From NCBI RefSeq assembly GCF_003171515.1, contig NC_089393.1, positions 2,852,001 to 2,916,000 of the forward strand: DNA of 64,000 bases. The letters run 5' to 3'. Shown one piece after another: positions 43,895-53,676 of the stretch. Position 1 is the first letter of the stretch. Every line of letters begins with the position of its first letter. The DNA is from Pyrenophora tritici-repentis (Eukaryota; Ascomycota; Dothideomycetes; Pleosporales; Pleosporaceae). The position numbers and the translations under genes were made by a program. Below the pieces are notes generated by a model. That model saw nothing but the letters and a program-made list of their open reading frames with translations. It did not search any database and was not told the origin of the DNA.

Positions 43895-45630
43895 TGTCGA
43901 CGTTGAAGATTTGTTTGCTATGAGGCAAGAGAGATAGAAAGGTGGTGGGGAGGTGAGTGGAAAGGTGGGTAAAGAGGTGAGCGGAAAGTCGGGTAGAAAG
44001 GGCTGTGTCAAAGAGCTAATCAAGACAACCTTTACCTGCAGGCTTGCGGCAAACTATCACAAAGCGAAGGTGAGGTGGAGGCACGATGTAATGTGTTCGT
44101 GTGCAGTTGCTTCCCCGAGGCCGCCCTTTCCCATGCAGCATCATCTCAATATTTAGCCATGGGAAGATGAACTCAAGAATGTTACTCTCTGGGACATATT
44201 TGGGTACGAACCGGACTATGCGAATCCTGGTACATTCAAAAGAAGCTTTGCGCACTTAGAAAGCGGTTGTGGGAGTGGCCAGCGATAGATGGAGGTTTTG
44301 TCCCAGTTCTAATGATAGCTGCAACTGGCGACACAGCGATCGAGCAGGCAGCAAGGGGTGGATGCTTTGGTGGAAGCAAACACTTTCTAGAAGAGCTGAA
44401 GAGATTGAACGTATGCTTTGGAGAACTCATATCGACTAGCATAGCAGATGCTGGCGAGCTGGGACCAGGCAAGACCGAGTGTGAGGCTGCAGCCATAAGC
44501 TTTTTGGAGGATCAAAATGGTGTTGAGAGTCAGGAAGTAAGGTCATGTCATGCCGCAGCGGCATCAGGAGCGGCGCCATACGAGACCAAAAGTAAAGGTC
44601 TTCACGCGTCATGCTGTATGACTGACGCCTTTAACCAAAACCAGACTCATGCACATGTGTCTTATTGTATACCTTTAACCTTTTCATCTTACAAAAAGAG
44701 AAGCACAAGACGCGCTTTCTTCCTACGTACATTTCCTCTCTATGGAGGGGCAACAAATGGCAAAAACATACAACAGCGGGGATTCGCTAGTGGTCACCAA
44801 CCTAACTACTAATCCGCCGGTATCTTGCTTAAATAGGGCTGAGCGAACGGGAAGCCTTGTTTTCTCCCACAAAAACCCTTAATTTTCCTGTATACGGTAA
44901 GCTTGACGGCACCGTCCACTGTAAAGCGGTGTATTAACTCCTGTTTGCGTAGGGCTGTAAAGTAAGCGCTAATCCAAACGGGATCAAAGAACTATGCGCG
45001 AAGGAAAAAAAGTAAGCGTTAATGTAAAGGCAGCGATGCGGGCGCGAGTAGGACTATCTAAGTGGTTGAACTATTATTGGCAAGCGCCCACTACGAGTAC
45101 GCTCCGTCCAACGAGATTCTGCAATCTATTTACAACTTTATTGGCTTCCTGTACGCTTTGCCATCTTTGATCATGCTGTAGTGTACCCAGCCTGTTCCCC
45201 GATGTTGATACGGCAAAGGTGAGGTTGAATCAAGTAACGGTCGTTGCAACGAGTTGAAGTACATAGTTATGATTGATTAGAGGAGGTGGGCTGCAGCTCG
45301 CGTACGAACTGAATTCCACCCCACGGCACGGGCCACGCACGTAGTCACGTGCTCGCCACGTACGTACGGTGGCTCGAAACTAAGAGCAACCAACACCCGA
45401 AAAAGGCATCTATTGCCGCGAATCAGGTGCTTGCCTCAGCTACCTCGTCATGATAATTCTTCAACAGCCATTTCGCATAGAACAGAAAACCGACCCATGT
45501 CTCTATTGGTGATTAGCTGCCATAGCAAGTCCGCCTCTTCGCTCTCCTATGCGGCGCGACCTTCGCACCCTCATCCCAACTGACAGCTTCTCCCCTCGTA
45601 CGGTCGTCGATGATCGCCTCTGAGACTACA
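43895..45630. other. gene-poor stretch, ambiguous open frames
   Basis: No gene is called. Between 44236 and 44812 both strands are open: a TTG-started plus frame of 181 residues and a minus frame of 86 residues (44496-44236) with ATG; neither resembles a known family and one must be a shadow. A degenerate repeated decamer aagtaagcg(c/t)taat occurs near 44960 and 45010. Dense palindromic acgtacgt / cacgtg sequence lies at 45340-45375. Confidence 0.4.
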
Positions 45631-46104
45631 TTATCTGACCCCTCCACGAAATTTTGCGTATGACCACGCTGCAGTTGCCACCTTGAGCACAGCCTCAGAT
45701 GTAATTTCGGGTACCCCATTACCATATAGTGCGTAGACTGTTCCAGCGAAGACAGCACCACTGATTGCAAGACTAGCGATGTAACTTCGTTGAGCAGGCT
45801 GTGGTTCATTGAGCGGAGGTTCCGTTGTATGTGTGTATGGAGATGGTTCATCGAGCAGTAGCTGAGTAAGCGGTGATTGAGCCAGTGTTGATTGAGCGGA
45901 CAGAGAGTGGGAGGGTGCTGCTTGTGAAGTCGTTCGTGGGGTAGACTCGCGTCGGTGATGATCAAGCTCGCCCCTCCGTCGCTCGGCTACCCAGTCAGGT
46001 ATCGTTGTCGTATTTGAACCCATCCTCTGCGGGGAGGAATATCTTGCCGACCTGCGATTTTCTTCGTCTGACGACTCGTATTGCTGATTTCCGAGTGAAG
46101 CCAT
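45631..46104 (-). CDS. small single-helix membrane protein (157 aa)
   Basis: An intronless frame with ATG at 46104. It starts with a hydrophilic, Ser/Arg-rich cytosolic-type part (MASLGNQQYESSDEENRRSA), has a Ser/Thr/Pro-rich middle and a hydrophobic segment about SYIASLAISGAVFAGTVYAL (residues 110-130), then a short amphipathic end. No family was recognised. The overlapping minus frame at 45513-45965 is a shadow. Upstream, to 47013, nothing else was seen on this strand. Confidence 0.55.
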   Translation of the reverse strand: MASLGNQQYESSDEENRRSARYSSPQRMGSNTTTIPDWVAERRRGELDHHRRESTPRTTSQAAPSHSLSAQSTLAQSPLTQLLLDEPSPYTHTTEPPLNEPQPAQRSYIASLAISGAVFAGTVYALYGNGVPEITSEAVLKVATAAWSYAKFRGGVR

Positions 46105-47013
46105 GCCGAGGCTACAGAAGCTAGAAATCAGCCAGACGAACGATCGATGAATATGCGCAATCTAGTATTCGTCGGCGCGGTATAGATGCGTACCTGTGAA
46201 AGGCGTTTCGAAGAGGATTTTCGTCTGTGATAGGTCTACTTTGAGCAGGCTTCGATTTGGACAACTTCGCCATGTCGTGAATATGAATGCGTACAACGTT
46301 TTCGGCTACTTGGATGATTGATGTGTGATTTCAGGGTTGAGATGTCCTGACCATGCGATGCACGCAAATGGAGGCTTAAGATCGAATTTAGCCGGAGTAG
46401 GTGCGAGGAGCTGTCGTGACGGCTGCCTAGCCGGTGGAAAGCCGCCGTGACGGTCACCGCGAACCATGGACACAAGTGACGCGCAAGGAGGCCCATACGC
46501 CCTAATCCTCGTACAATGTAAATGACCAGATTCAGGTTTTGAGATCGTGTATGACGAGCTGGAATCACATGCATGTTGCTTGGCAGCCACCCATGGACCT
46601 TACTGTGTAGGCACATTCATGCCACGTCGCTCCAGTAGCATTACATTCCGACATCTGGAGCAAGCCACAGCGGTTAACAACAGGGGTCGTGTTGAAAGTG
46701 GTGTGTCGATGTCTACTCAGCCCCGAGTGGCAACCAAAGCAACACCGTATCATGACGTCGGAGTTGGTGCGGCGGTCGTCCTTCGAGCGATCCGAACTTG
46801 ATGCCAGAGAGCGGGCCACCTGCAGTCGCAACAGGCGGGGTCTGCTTCATCTGGACGGACGTCTTGCGCTCGAGTCCACTGATATAGATGAGGCTGATCC
46901 GTTGCTCTTCTTCGTATGTCGCTGCGGGATCGATACTAGGTCCGTCTCCTATCATTTAAACATCTTGAGTATATCTATTGGAACTTCTTGCTTACGGAAA
47001 CCGCCGAGCCCAC
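46105..47013. other. divergent intergenic region
   Basis: About 900 bp between divergent genes, with overlapping short frames on both strands that show no family resemblance. Confidence 0.5.
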
Positions 47014-48749
47014 ATGGCGAGATACAGCAACATCACTATTGTCGCACCCGAGGGCACGACCCAGCAAAGCGACGATCATCTGGTCTGCCTACCTGCGGAC
47101 TGGTCAACAGTATTGCGCTTCTTTCTTTTCAATTACGTCGCTCATGCTTTCACGGTCTGGAGTCGACCTGGTGAGACAGCCAGCGAGAAAGTCTTCAGTG
47201 CCGTGTTGGCTTTCTTCTTACCTGTATCTGGTCTCGGTCGTGGCATCGACGCGATTTATCGTGGTGCTTTGTTGGGGCGTGGTTTATGGACAAATCTGTT
47301 TGGCTCTGCAACAAACGCCACTCAGGTTCGCACGGCGGTACGGGCCGGGGCATTAGGGATCCTGGTCCGAACGCAGATCTGGAAGGGCGAAACACGGGAT
47401 ACTGCTAGAAATTATTGCTTTGCACTGAACGATGAGAGATGGGAAAGTTCAAAGTTGAGAGGCGTGCTGTGAGTCAAAGTGCACCGCGGAGCGAAGTCAA
47501 TTTTACTAACGCGAAAGTGTCGATCAGCTGTCAAGTCCGAGCGTCGATCCGCTCTCAAGTCCAAGTGTCGCTCGACAACAACTCGCAAACGTTCAGCGAC
47601 GCGTATCAGATCGAAGTTGATGGAGATGAAAGTGCTATTCGACCCCCAGACCTGTCCTCGAACCGCCATGTCAACGGAATCACATCAACCCCAGAAAGAT
47701 TTGGTTATCGTATCATGGAATTACCACGCACATCTGAAAATCTCATTGTCACGCCCAAAGACCAAGAAGAAGAAGGCGGAACCGAAGAAGCAAATGGCGA
47801 AGAAACGGCGAAGTTGCATATTCCACAAGCCTCGAATGTAGCCGTGGCACTCATTGCAGTACTACAAATTGTATACGCTGGGTACGGTGTGTTAACAGTC
47901 ACGGGTGATCAGTTCGACCGCTTCGGCTACTCAGCCTTCCACCTGACCGTCCTCCCTTACTTGGTCATGTCTGTCGTCAATCTCGTAGGAAATTTGCTCA
48001 CGCCCACGTATCCCGGAATTACTCTCGTCGGTACAGCCACCTCAGACGAGGTCCATCGACGAGCAGGAATTGTCCAAAGCACTATTGGTTACATCGAAAA
48101 TCTCTCCAGTTTTGAGGAGACCACTAATAGTGCTGATGAAATGGGAAATTACACAGTAATTGTGTACGAGTGCAGCCAGAACATGACCCGATATGTGCAA
48201 GACTCGGATTATGAGAATACACCTATGCACTACGACAATTCTATACCGCACTCTTTGCAAATCTGCTTCGACAAAGAGTGTCGGCGTACCCACAAAGGCA
48301 TTCTCAAAGTTCCCTCTGGGCGGCCAAAGCCAGTCAAACATCCCTGGGCTTTCTGTTGCAAAGGTCCAACTCTGTTCCTTGCCGTCGCCAGCCATATCGT
48401 ACCTATAGTCTACATCGGCGTCAAATATCCATATCCGTCCACCCTAATTCAAAAACTTGTCCTCCCACTTTGGGTTCTATTCGGGGATATAGTCGGCATA
48501 TATATCTTGTTGAAAGGTGTTCAAGTATCTACCCTGGGACAAATGCGTCTCTGGCTATGCGAAAAACTTTTCTGTGGGCTATCGCTGACGGTGGAGCAGA
48601 GGCATTCCGCATCGAAGTTGTCACACAAACCATGGATCCTGATGGTATTAGGCTTATTAGGTGTTGCGCTCTGTGGATGCAACTTCTACATCGTCGTTAC
48701 CCAGATCCTGACTTTGGGGCGCTGCATCAAGATCTCCGACTCGCTGTGA
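47014..48749 (+). CDS. multi-pass membrane protein of unknown function (558 aa)
   Basis: Two exons, 47014-47468 and 47528-48749. The intron starts GTGAGT, has a perfect TTACTAAC branch site and ends ATCAG; it removes the in-frame stop after RGVL and joins two frames that otherwise look like separate genes. The start ATG at 47014 (MARYSNITIV) is the first in frame; the frame upstream begins at a TTG. Hydrophobic segments are visible at about residues 30-50, 65-85, 250-270 and 285-305, and three or four more in the last 180 residues. The middle is an acidic linker rich in Glu (EEEGGTEEANGEE). Similar uncharacterised proteins, I believe, occur in other Pezizomycotina. No transporter motif is visible. 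Confidence 0.75.
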
Positions 48750-50749
48750 TCCACTACGCTTGAGTACCTGGGTACAGCAAAGTATGTTCATATGTTCACG
48801 GGCAGAAACTTGGGGATCGGCAAGCAAGTCTCTAACGGCAACAAACTTGAGTATAGCCAAAGATACGCGAAACAGTTACAAATATTCACTCTGCAGATAC
48901 AGCCGACTTCCGACTTCTGTTGTGCGGCGGCAAGAATACGTGCTATATGTTCTTCCTCCCTAAATGGTGACCTACTCGTGATAGCCTTTGACAAACATAT
49001 CGATGAAGATCGATGCTCCAATCAGTGCCTAGATCGCGAACAACGACTGATTCGGTGCGACGACATCAAGCTTGACCGACGACAGGATTCGGGCGACCAG
49101 CAACCAGATTTTAGGCTCCCACACCTGTGCCGCGGAACATTTGATTTGGATATTTACGTCAGCACTAATAGTCAACTAGCCAATGGCCGACCCGCAATCG
49201 GTAGAGAGTAGAGAACAAGAAGGTATCCGGACAATAGACGGTAGTATTAAGAATGGTGTCCGATCGCTGATGTCGAGCTTCTCCTCGCGGAGTCGCCCTA
49301 AAATACTCAACCCTAGCACCGATTACCTAACACCGAACATGTGACAAGCTACTACACCACAGTATCTCTATGATGAGTACAAATATCACATGGAAGTGGG
49401 AAGGAAGGACAGTCACTGGCTTTGCTTCCGAACTCAGTCAAGGGCGCATCATCCGATCAAGGCTTCAGTACGCGTGGGCTACGGAAACTGGGACATCAAC
49501 ACCCTTGAGTAGCCATCGGACGGCGCACTCGAGGTGTGAACAACTATGGAGTCATCTCTTCTATAAGGGTTTCGACAATTCACTTGGACAAAATCATAGC
49601 GGGAAAGCCGAGCCAATATCTACTCCACCTCTTTGGAGAGTAACGAGATGATAGCGGAATCAGCTTTGAGAAATCCAATCAAGTTGTCCTCTAGATCTTT
49701 GTACTCAGATAGCAACAAGTCCCAATCAGTGGGCTTGTAGTATCTGGCAGTAAACATTCTTAATTGAGTATCGGAGGGTGTGGCAGGTCGCGAAACTGCC
49801 GAGGTACAAAATTGTGGGGAGAGGGTTTCGTGTCAGTCTGAGGTGAAATTACGACCACTAGATCAAGATCTGCACGACCCACCAACTGTTAATATACAGG
49901 ATGATCTATTTCAAGTAGTATGGTTGGTCTGGTGCCGTTGCATGCTCAGAGCCATTGTCAGCTGACTTGGTAGAGAACACCCACAACCAGGCTAGGCATT
50001 TCACGATCTATCAACAATTACCAGGCGGATTATCGCGGCGAATTGCAACGTGATTTGCGTTTTTCAAAGCTTGTATTGTAATCAAATTGGTCTAACTTGT
50101 CGAACGCAGGGATTCTTACCTCTTCCAAGGCATTTGTTGTATGGTAGTGGGATTCTTGGACACTGCGCACTGCCATATCCAGTCTCCCTAGAAGATGGCC
50201 GACTAGGAAGAATCTCATACGTCATTTCTTATTCTAACACTTATGGACCTGTCCTGTTGAACAGATGAGTGTACATGACCCACTCCCCAACGTATGCCGA
50301 GGTCGTTGTAGCGGACGTTAAATGAGTTGTGGCTTGTCGGATGTTTATTTCGAACCGCCAAGTCCTCGAGTGTTTCTTTTGCCTCTCTTCCTCGCGATCA
50401 TGTCAAGCACATCCCAGTGAACCATCAAAAAGCTCACGTATCGCATCTCTTCGTCGACTTTGCGAGCCGAGGCACACCGTAAGGCGTGTTGCAACGTCGT
50501 TGAGATGTGGGGAACGAGGACCGACGTTGTCATTGATGAGTTCCACGTCAGGCAACGATATGCAGCTGCCACTCCAAGCAAGCGGATATATAATCTGAAT
50601 ATGTGCTCAAAATTCTTATAGGTACCTGCAGAGATTACTTCAAGGCAACCACTCTTTGGCAGTCAAACTTTGACATCCTTTCGTTATCATTCATCTTTAA
50701 GATCCAATCCCACCTCATCGCTCTTTTCATCCTCTCCTTCAGAACCAAC
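48750..50749. other. 2-kb gene-poor stretch with a coding-like fragment
   Basis: No intact gene is called. A minus-strand frame ending at the TAG at 49622 reads back to about 49830 with protein-like composition (MFTARYYKPTDWDLLLSEYK from about 49759), but meets a stop upstream and has no obvious partner exon, so it may be the end of a decayed gene. The 139-residue plus frame at 48792-49211 overlaps a minus frame and shows no family resemblance. Confidence 0.4.
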
Positions 50750-51714
50750 ATGAAGGTCTCATCACTTATCAGCTGCTCTGCCATCTTTGCATCAGCCTTG
50801 GCTTTCCCTACCTATGGCAATGTCAACGCCCGCCAGACCTGGCAGCCTAGGAATTGGACGGCTCCAGGTCCTAATGATGGTTAGTCGAGTCATCTGAGCG
50901 CAAATCTCTGGTCGTGGTAAGAACAACCCACTGATGAGTGACTCAATAGCACGCGGACCATGTCCTGGTCTTAACACTCTCGCCAACCACGGGTACTTGC
51001 CGCATAGCGGGCGGGAGATCACACGCGATATCCTTGCTGATGCAATGCTCGAGGGCTTTAACATCGCCAAGAGCGACGCCATCATCCTCTTCTCACAGGC
51101 CGTACGCACCAACCCGAAGCCGTTCGCACGTACGTTCAACCTCGACACGTTGGGCCGTGAGGGCGTACTGGAGCATGACTTCAGCCTGAGGTAAAAATAC
51201 CATTCTTCGATCCCTTAGCATGTCTGACATGTCAACCACCTACAGTCGCTCTGATCGCTTCTTTGCCAACCCTATCCCATTCAATGAAACCGTCTGGGCT
51301 GAGACAGCCTCCTTCTTCAAGACACCAGAAATCACCATACAACAGCTGGCCGACGCCCGCATGGCACGACTCGAAACGTCGAAGAGCACCAACCCTCAGC
51401 ACAAGACATCGTTGTTGGCTGATGGCTTCAGTTGGGGTGAATGCGCCTCTTTCTTTGAGATCATGGCTGATGGCACCACGAGCACTGTGAGGAAAGACTT
51501 CATTGAGTTCTGGTTGCGTAAGTTTCAATACTTCTTGAGTGGCTATACAGAGATTAGTTGCTAACGTGCATGTGATGTAGGAAACGAGCGCCTGCCTACT
51601 GAGATCGGCTGGACTCGCCGTCCGACTGTCATGGAGACTAGCGAGCGTACCAAGTTCACACGTCTTTTGATGGAGGCTGCTGGCCAGGGCACTGGCCTTT
51701 CCTCGTTGGCGTGA
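50750..51714 (+). CDS. secreted heme-thiolate peroxidase / peroxygenase
   Basis: Chloroperoxidase family (peroxidase family 2, unspecific-peroxygenase type). Four exons: 50750-50879, 50950-51190, 51246-51517, 51581-51714 (258 aa), all in phase. A signal peptide (MKVSSLISCSAIFASALAFP) is followed by the heme-ligand motif PCPGLNTLANHGYLPHSG, whose Cys is residue 48, and by EHD at 118-120 in EHDFSLSRSD. The third family feature, an acidic residue helping peroxide cleavage, is probably the Glu in SFFEIMADG near 200. The length fits the short peroxygenase group. It uses H2O2 to oxidise or halogenate organic substrates outside the cell; many plant-associated fungi carry several copies. No cluster neighbour is apparent. 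Confidence 0.9.
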
Positions 51715-51945
51715 GCAACCTTTGCAGCTTCTAGCTTATTCTCACTGGCTAGAAGCTATATTGCGCATCCAGCTCATGAGATTGATCTCTGACCATGCAG
51801 GCATGTAATTTGGAACATACGCTGGATCAAATGTTAGTCGACATGGATACGTAGGTAGAATCGTACTGTGAGCAAGATAAAACTGCATGACAGACATCGC
51901 ACCTTCCCCGCCACCTTGTTTCGTTTTGCAGTACTTTACCTGCCT

Positions 51946-53225
51946 CTATGCATTTGACTGTTCGTGAAGCCTCTCATTTGTCTTGTGTTGCTTGCGCCAT
52001 TCCTCGGCATACTTGACTCCGAAACCGTGCTGAAAGACCGCCCGCACCTCCTCCAGGCTCATGTTACTGGCTTCAGGAAAGCAAAAGTAGACAAACATAC
52101 ATCTAAAGAAGCACATTGCTGCGTAGAAGCCGAAGGTTCCTGATGGAGTGATACTCTTCATCATAGTGAGGAAAGCGGAAGATACGATGATGTTAGGTCC
52201 CCACACAAACATGTTCATGAACATGGTACCCATGCTTCTGACTTCCATAGCAGGGAACTCGTTCGCCTGCCAGGGTACGCATCCCAGGCCAGCGGCATAG
52301 AAAGCCACGAACAAGATCGTAGCTACCAGAATGATATATGCTGGCCAGCCGATTTCGTCGTTGGTCAGCTGCAGAATCCTGGTGTCGAAGGGAATGTAGT
52401 TGAATACCACTGCCGCCAGGACGAGACATACTGGCATTCCCCACATCGTCCAAAGTAGTAGCCTACGGCGACCGATGCGATCGATGAGGAAGATGGAGAG
52501 GACAGTAAAAATCCAGTTGACCCCAGCAACGACTGTCCCAACAGCGATGGGATCGGAAAAGCCGACGATATCGAAGAGTGTCGAAGAAAAGTACATTAAC
52601 GTATTGAAGCCGCACATCTGTTGGAAGAGCATTATGCCGCAGGCAGTGGTAGCGGAGCGCAGATTGGATGGTACGAAGAAGAGGGTCTTGAGCGATCTGG
52701 TGACTGTCATCTCTTCCTCCAGTGCCTTAGCCTGTGCGACACCCGTCTCGATAGACAATATCTTAGTCGTGATCTGCTCTTCAGTGGCGTTGGGGATAAA
52801 TTTGGCGTATGAATTAGAAGCATTGCTCCATCTTGTTGTGGTACATCAATTGGCGAGGGCTCTCTGGGCACGTGAAGAGAAAGAGCCCGAGCAGGATGGA
52901 TGGTACCACACCCAAGCCCACCATGTATCTCCAGCCGTGAGAGACGTGCTGGAAAGCTGCGTTGAAGGCATATGCGAGGACAGAACCAGTGCCGAGGAAG
53001 ATCATATCGACGGAGATCATCCGTCCGCGAAAACGAGCGGGAGAGATCTCGCCAATATACACGGGTACGATCCGTTCAAGGTCAAGAAATCAGTCTCTTG
53101 ATTGCCGATGCGTCCTAGTACCGATATGACTCACCATAGATGCAGATCCAACGCCAAGTCCAATTAGAAATCGACCGACCGACATCTGGGCAATGCTGTA
53201 TGAAGCGGCTGTGAAGTTCCCCATG
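51946..53225 (-). pseudogene. relict MFS sugar transporter
   Basis: Degenerate sugar (inositol-like) transporter. The C-terminal half is well preserved: FQQMCGFNTLMYFS, the linker DRIGRRRLLL and the later PEASNMSLEEV. Upstream, VYIGEISPARFRGRM, ENDING near PESPRQLMYHNK, is intact, but then an in-frame TAA (52814-52816) is followed by the family-like FIRQIYP and a frame shift at a run of four G/C bases (52792-52795) before the frame NATEEQITTK resumes. The intron at 53134 has a good donor (GTGAGT), but the expected acceptor reads CGG instead of CAG near 53072-53074. The first four membrane helices could not be found. It lies 275 bp from the hAT element and points away from it. Confidence 0.8.
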
Positions 53226-53510
53226 GGCTATGCATCGGTCTGCGGGGTGCAAGCGGGACTGCGCAAGAGAATTGATGGCGGCTCAGTTGTAGAGGTCGAG
53301 CTAGACCATTTTGACGAATAGGAAAGTGGCAGCGACGCTAGCCAGTCAATGCGGCAAGGCTCTCCGGATCTAAGGTGCGGGCTACGTTAGGCTCTTCGCT
53401 CATTGGCCAGAGTAGCCGACAGTGTTGCCATTCCCGGAATCAAATCGTATCGGAGGCCCTTTCTGCTTATGGCCTTTCTTAGCATAAGTTGTAGGACATC
53501 CAGACTTTCC

Positions 53511-53650
53511 AACAAGCAAGTAAAGCAAGTCACCGCTCTAAACTTGACTTGCTTGGTTCAAACATAGGCTTTACTTGACTTGCTTGGGGTGATTTTTTTA
53601 CTTGCTTGACTTGCTTGTATTACTTGCAAGTACTTGGATTACTTGACTAC
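53511..53650. repeat. left subterminal motif cluster of hAT element
   Basis: Repeated 8-14 bp units of acttgacttgcttgg type, several in direct orientation and some inverted (aacaagcaagtaaagcaagt). Such clusters bind transposase in characterised hAT elements. Copies are also present near the right end. Confidence 0.8.
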
Positions 53651-53676
53651 TACAAAGAGATTAAGCTACATACAAA

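Noticed and set aside
44236..44812. Overlapping open frames on both strands
   Set aside because: The plus frame starts with TTG, neither frame resembles a family, and one must be a shadow.
44950..45030. Repeated aagtaagcg(c/t)taat units as a transposon relic
   Set aside because: Only two short copies with no terminal repeats or target duplication.
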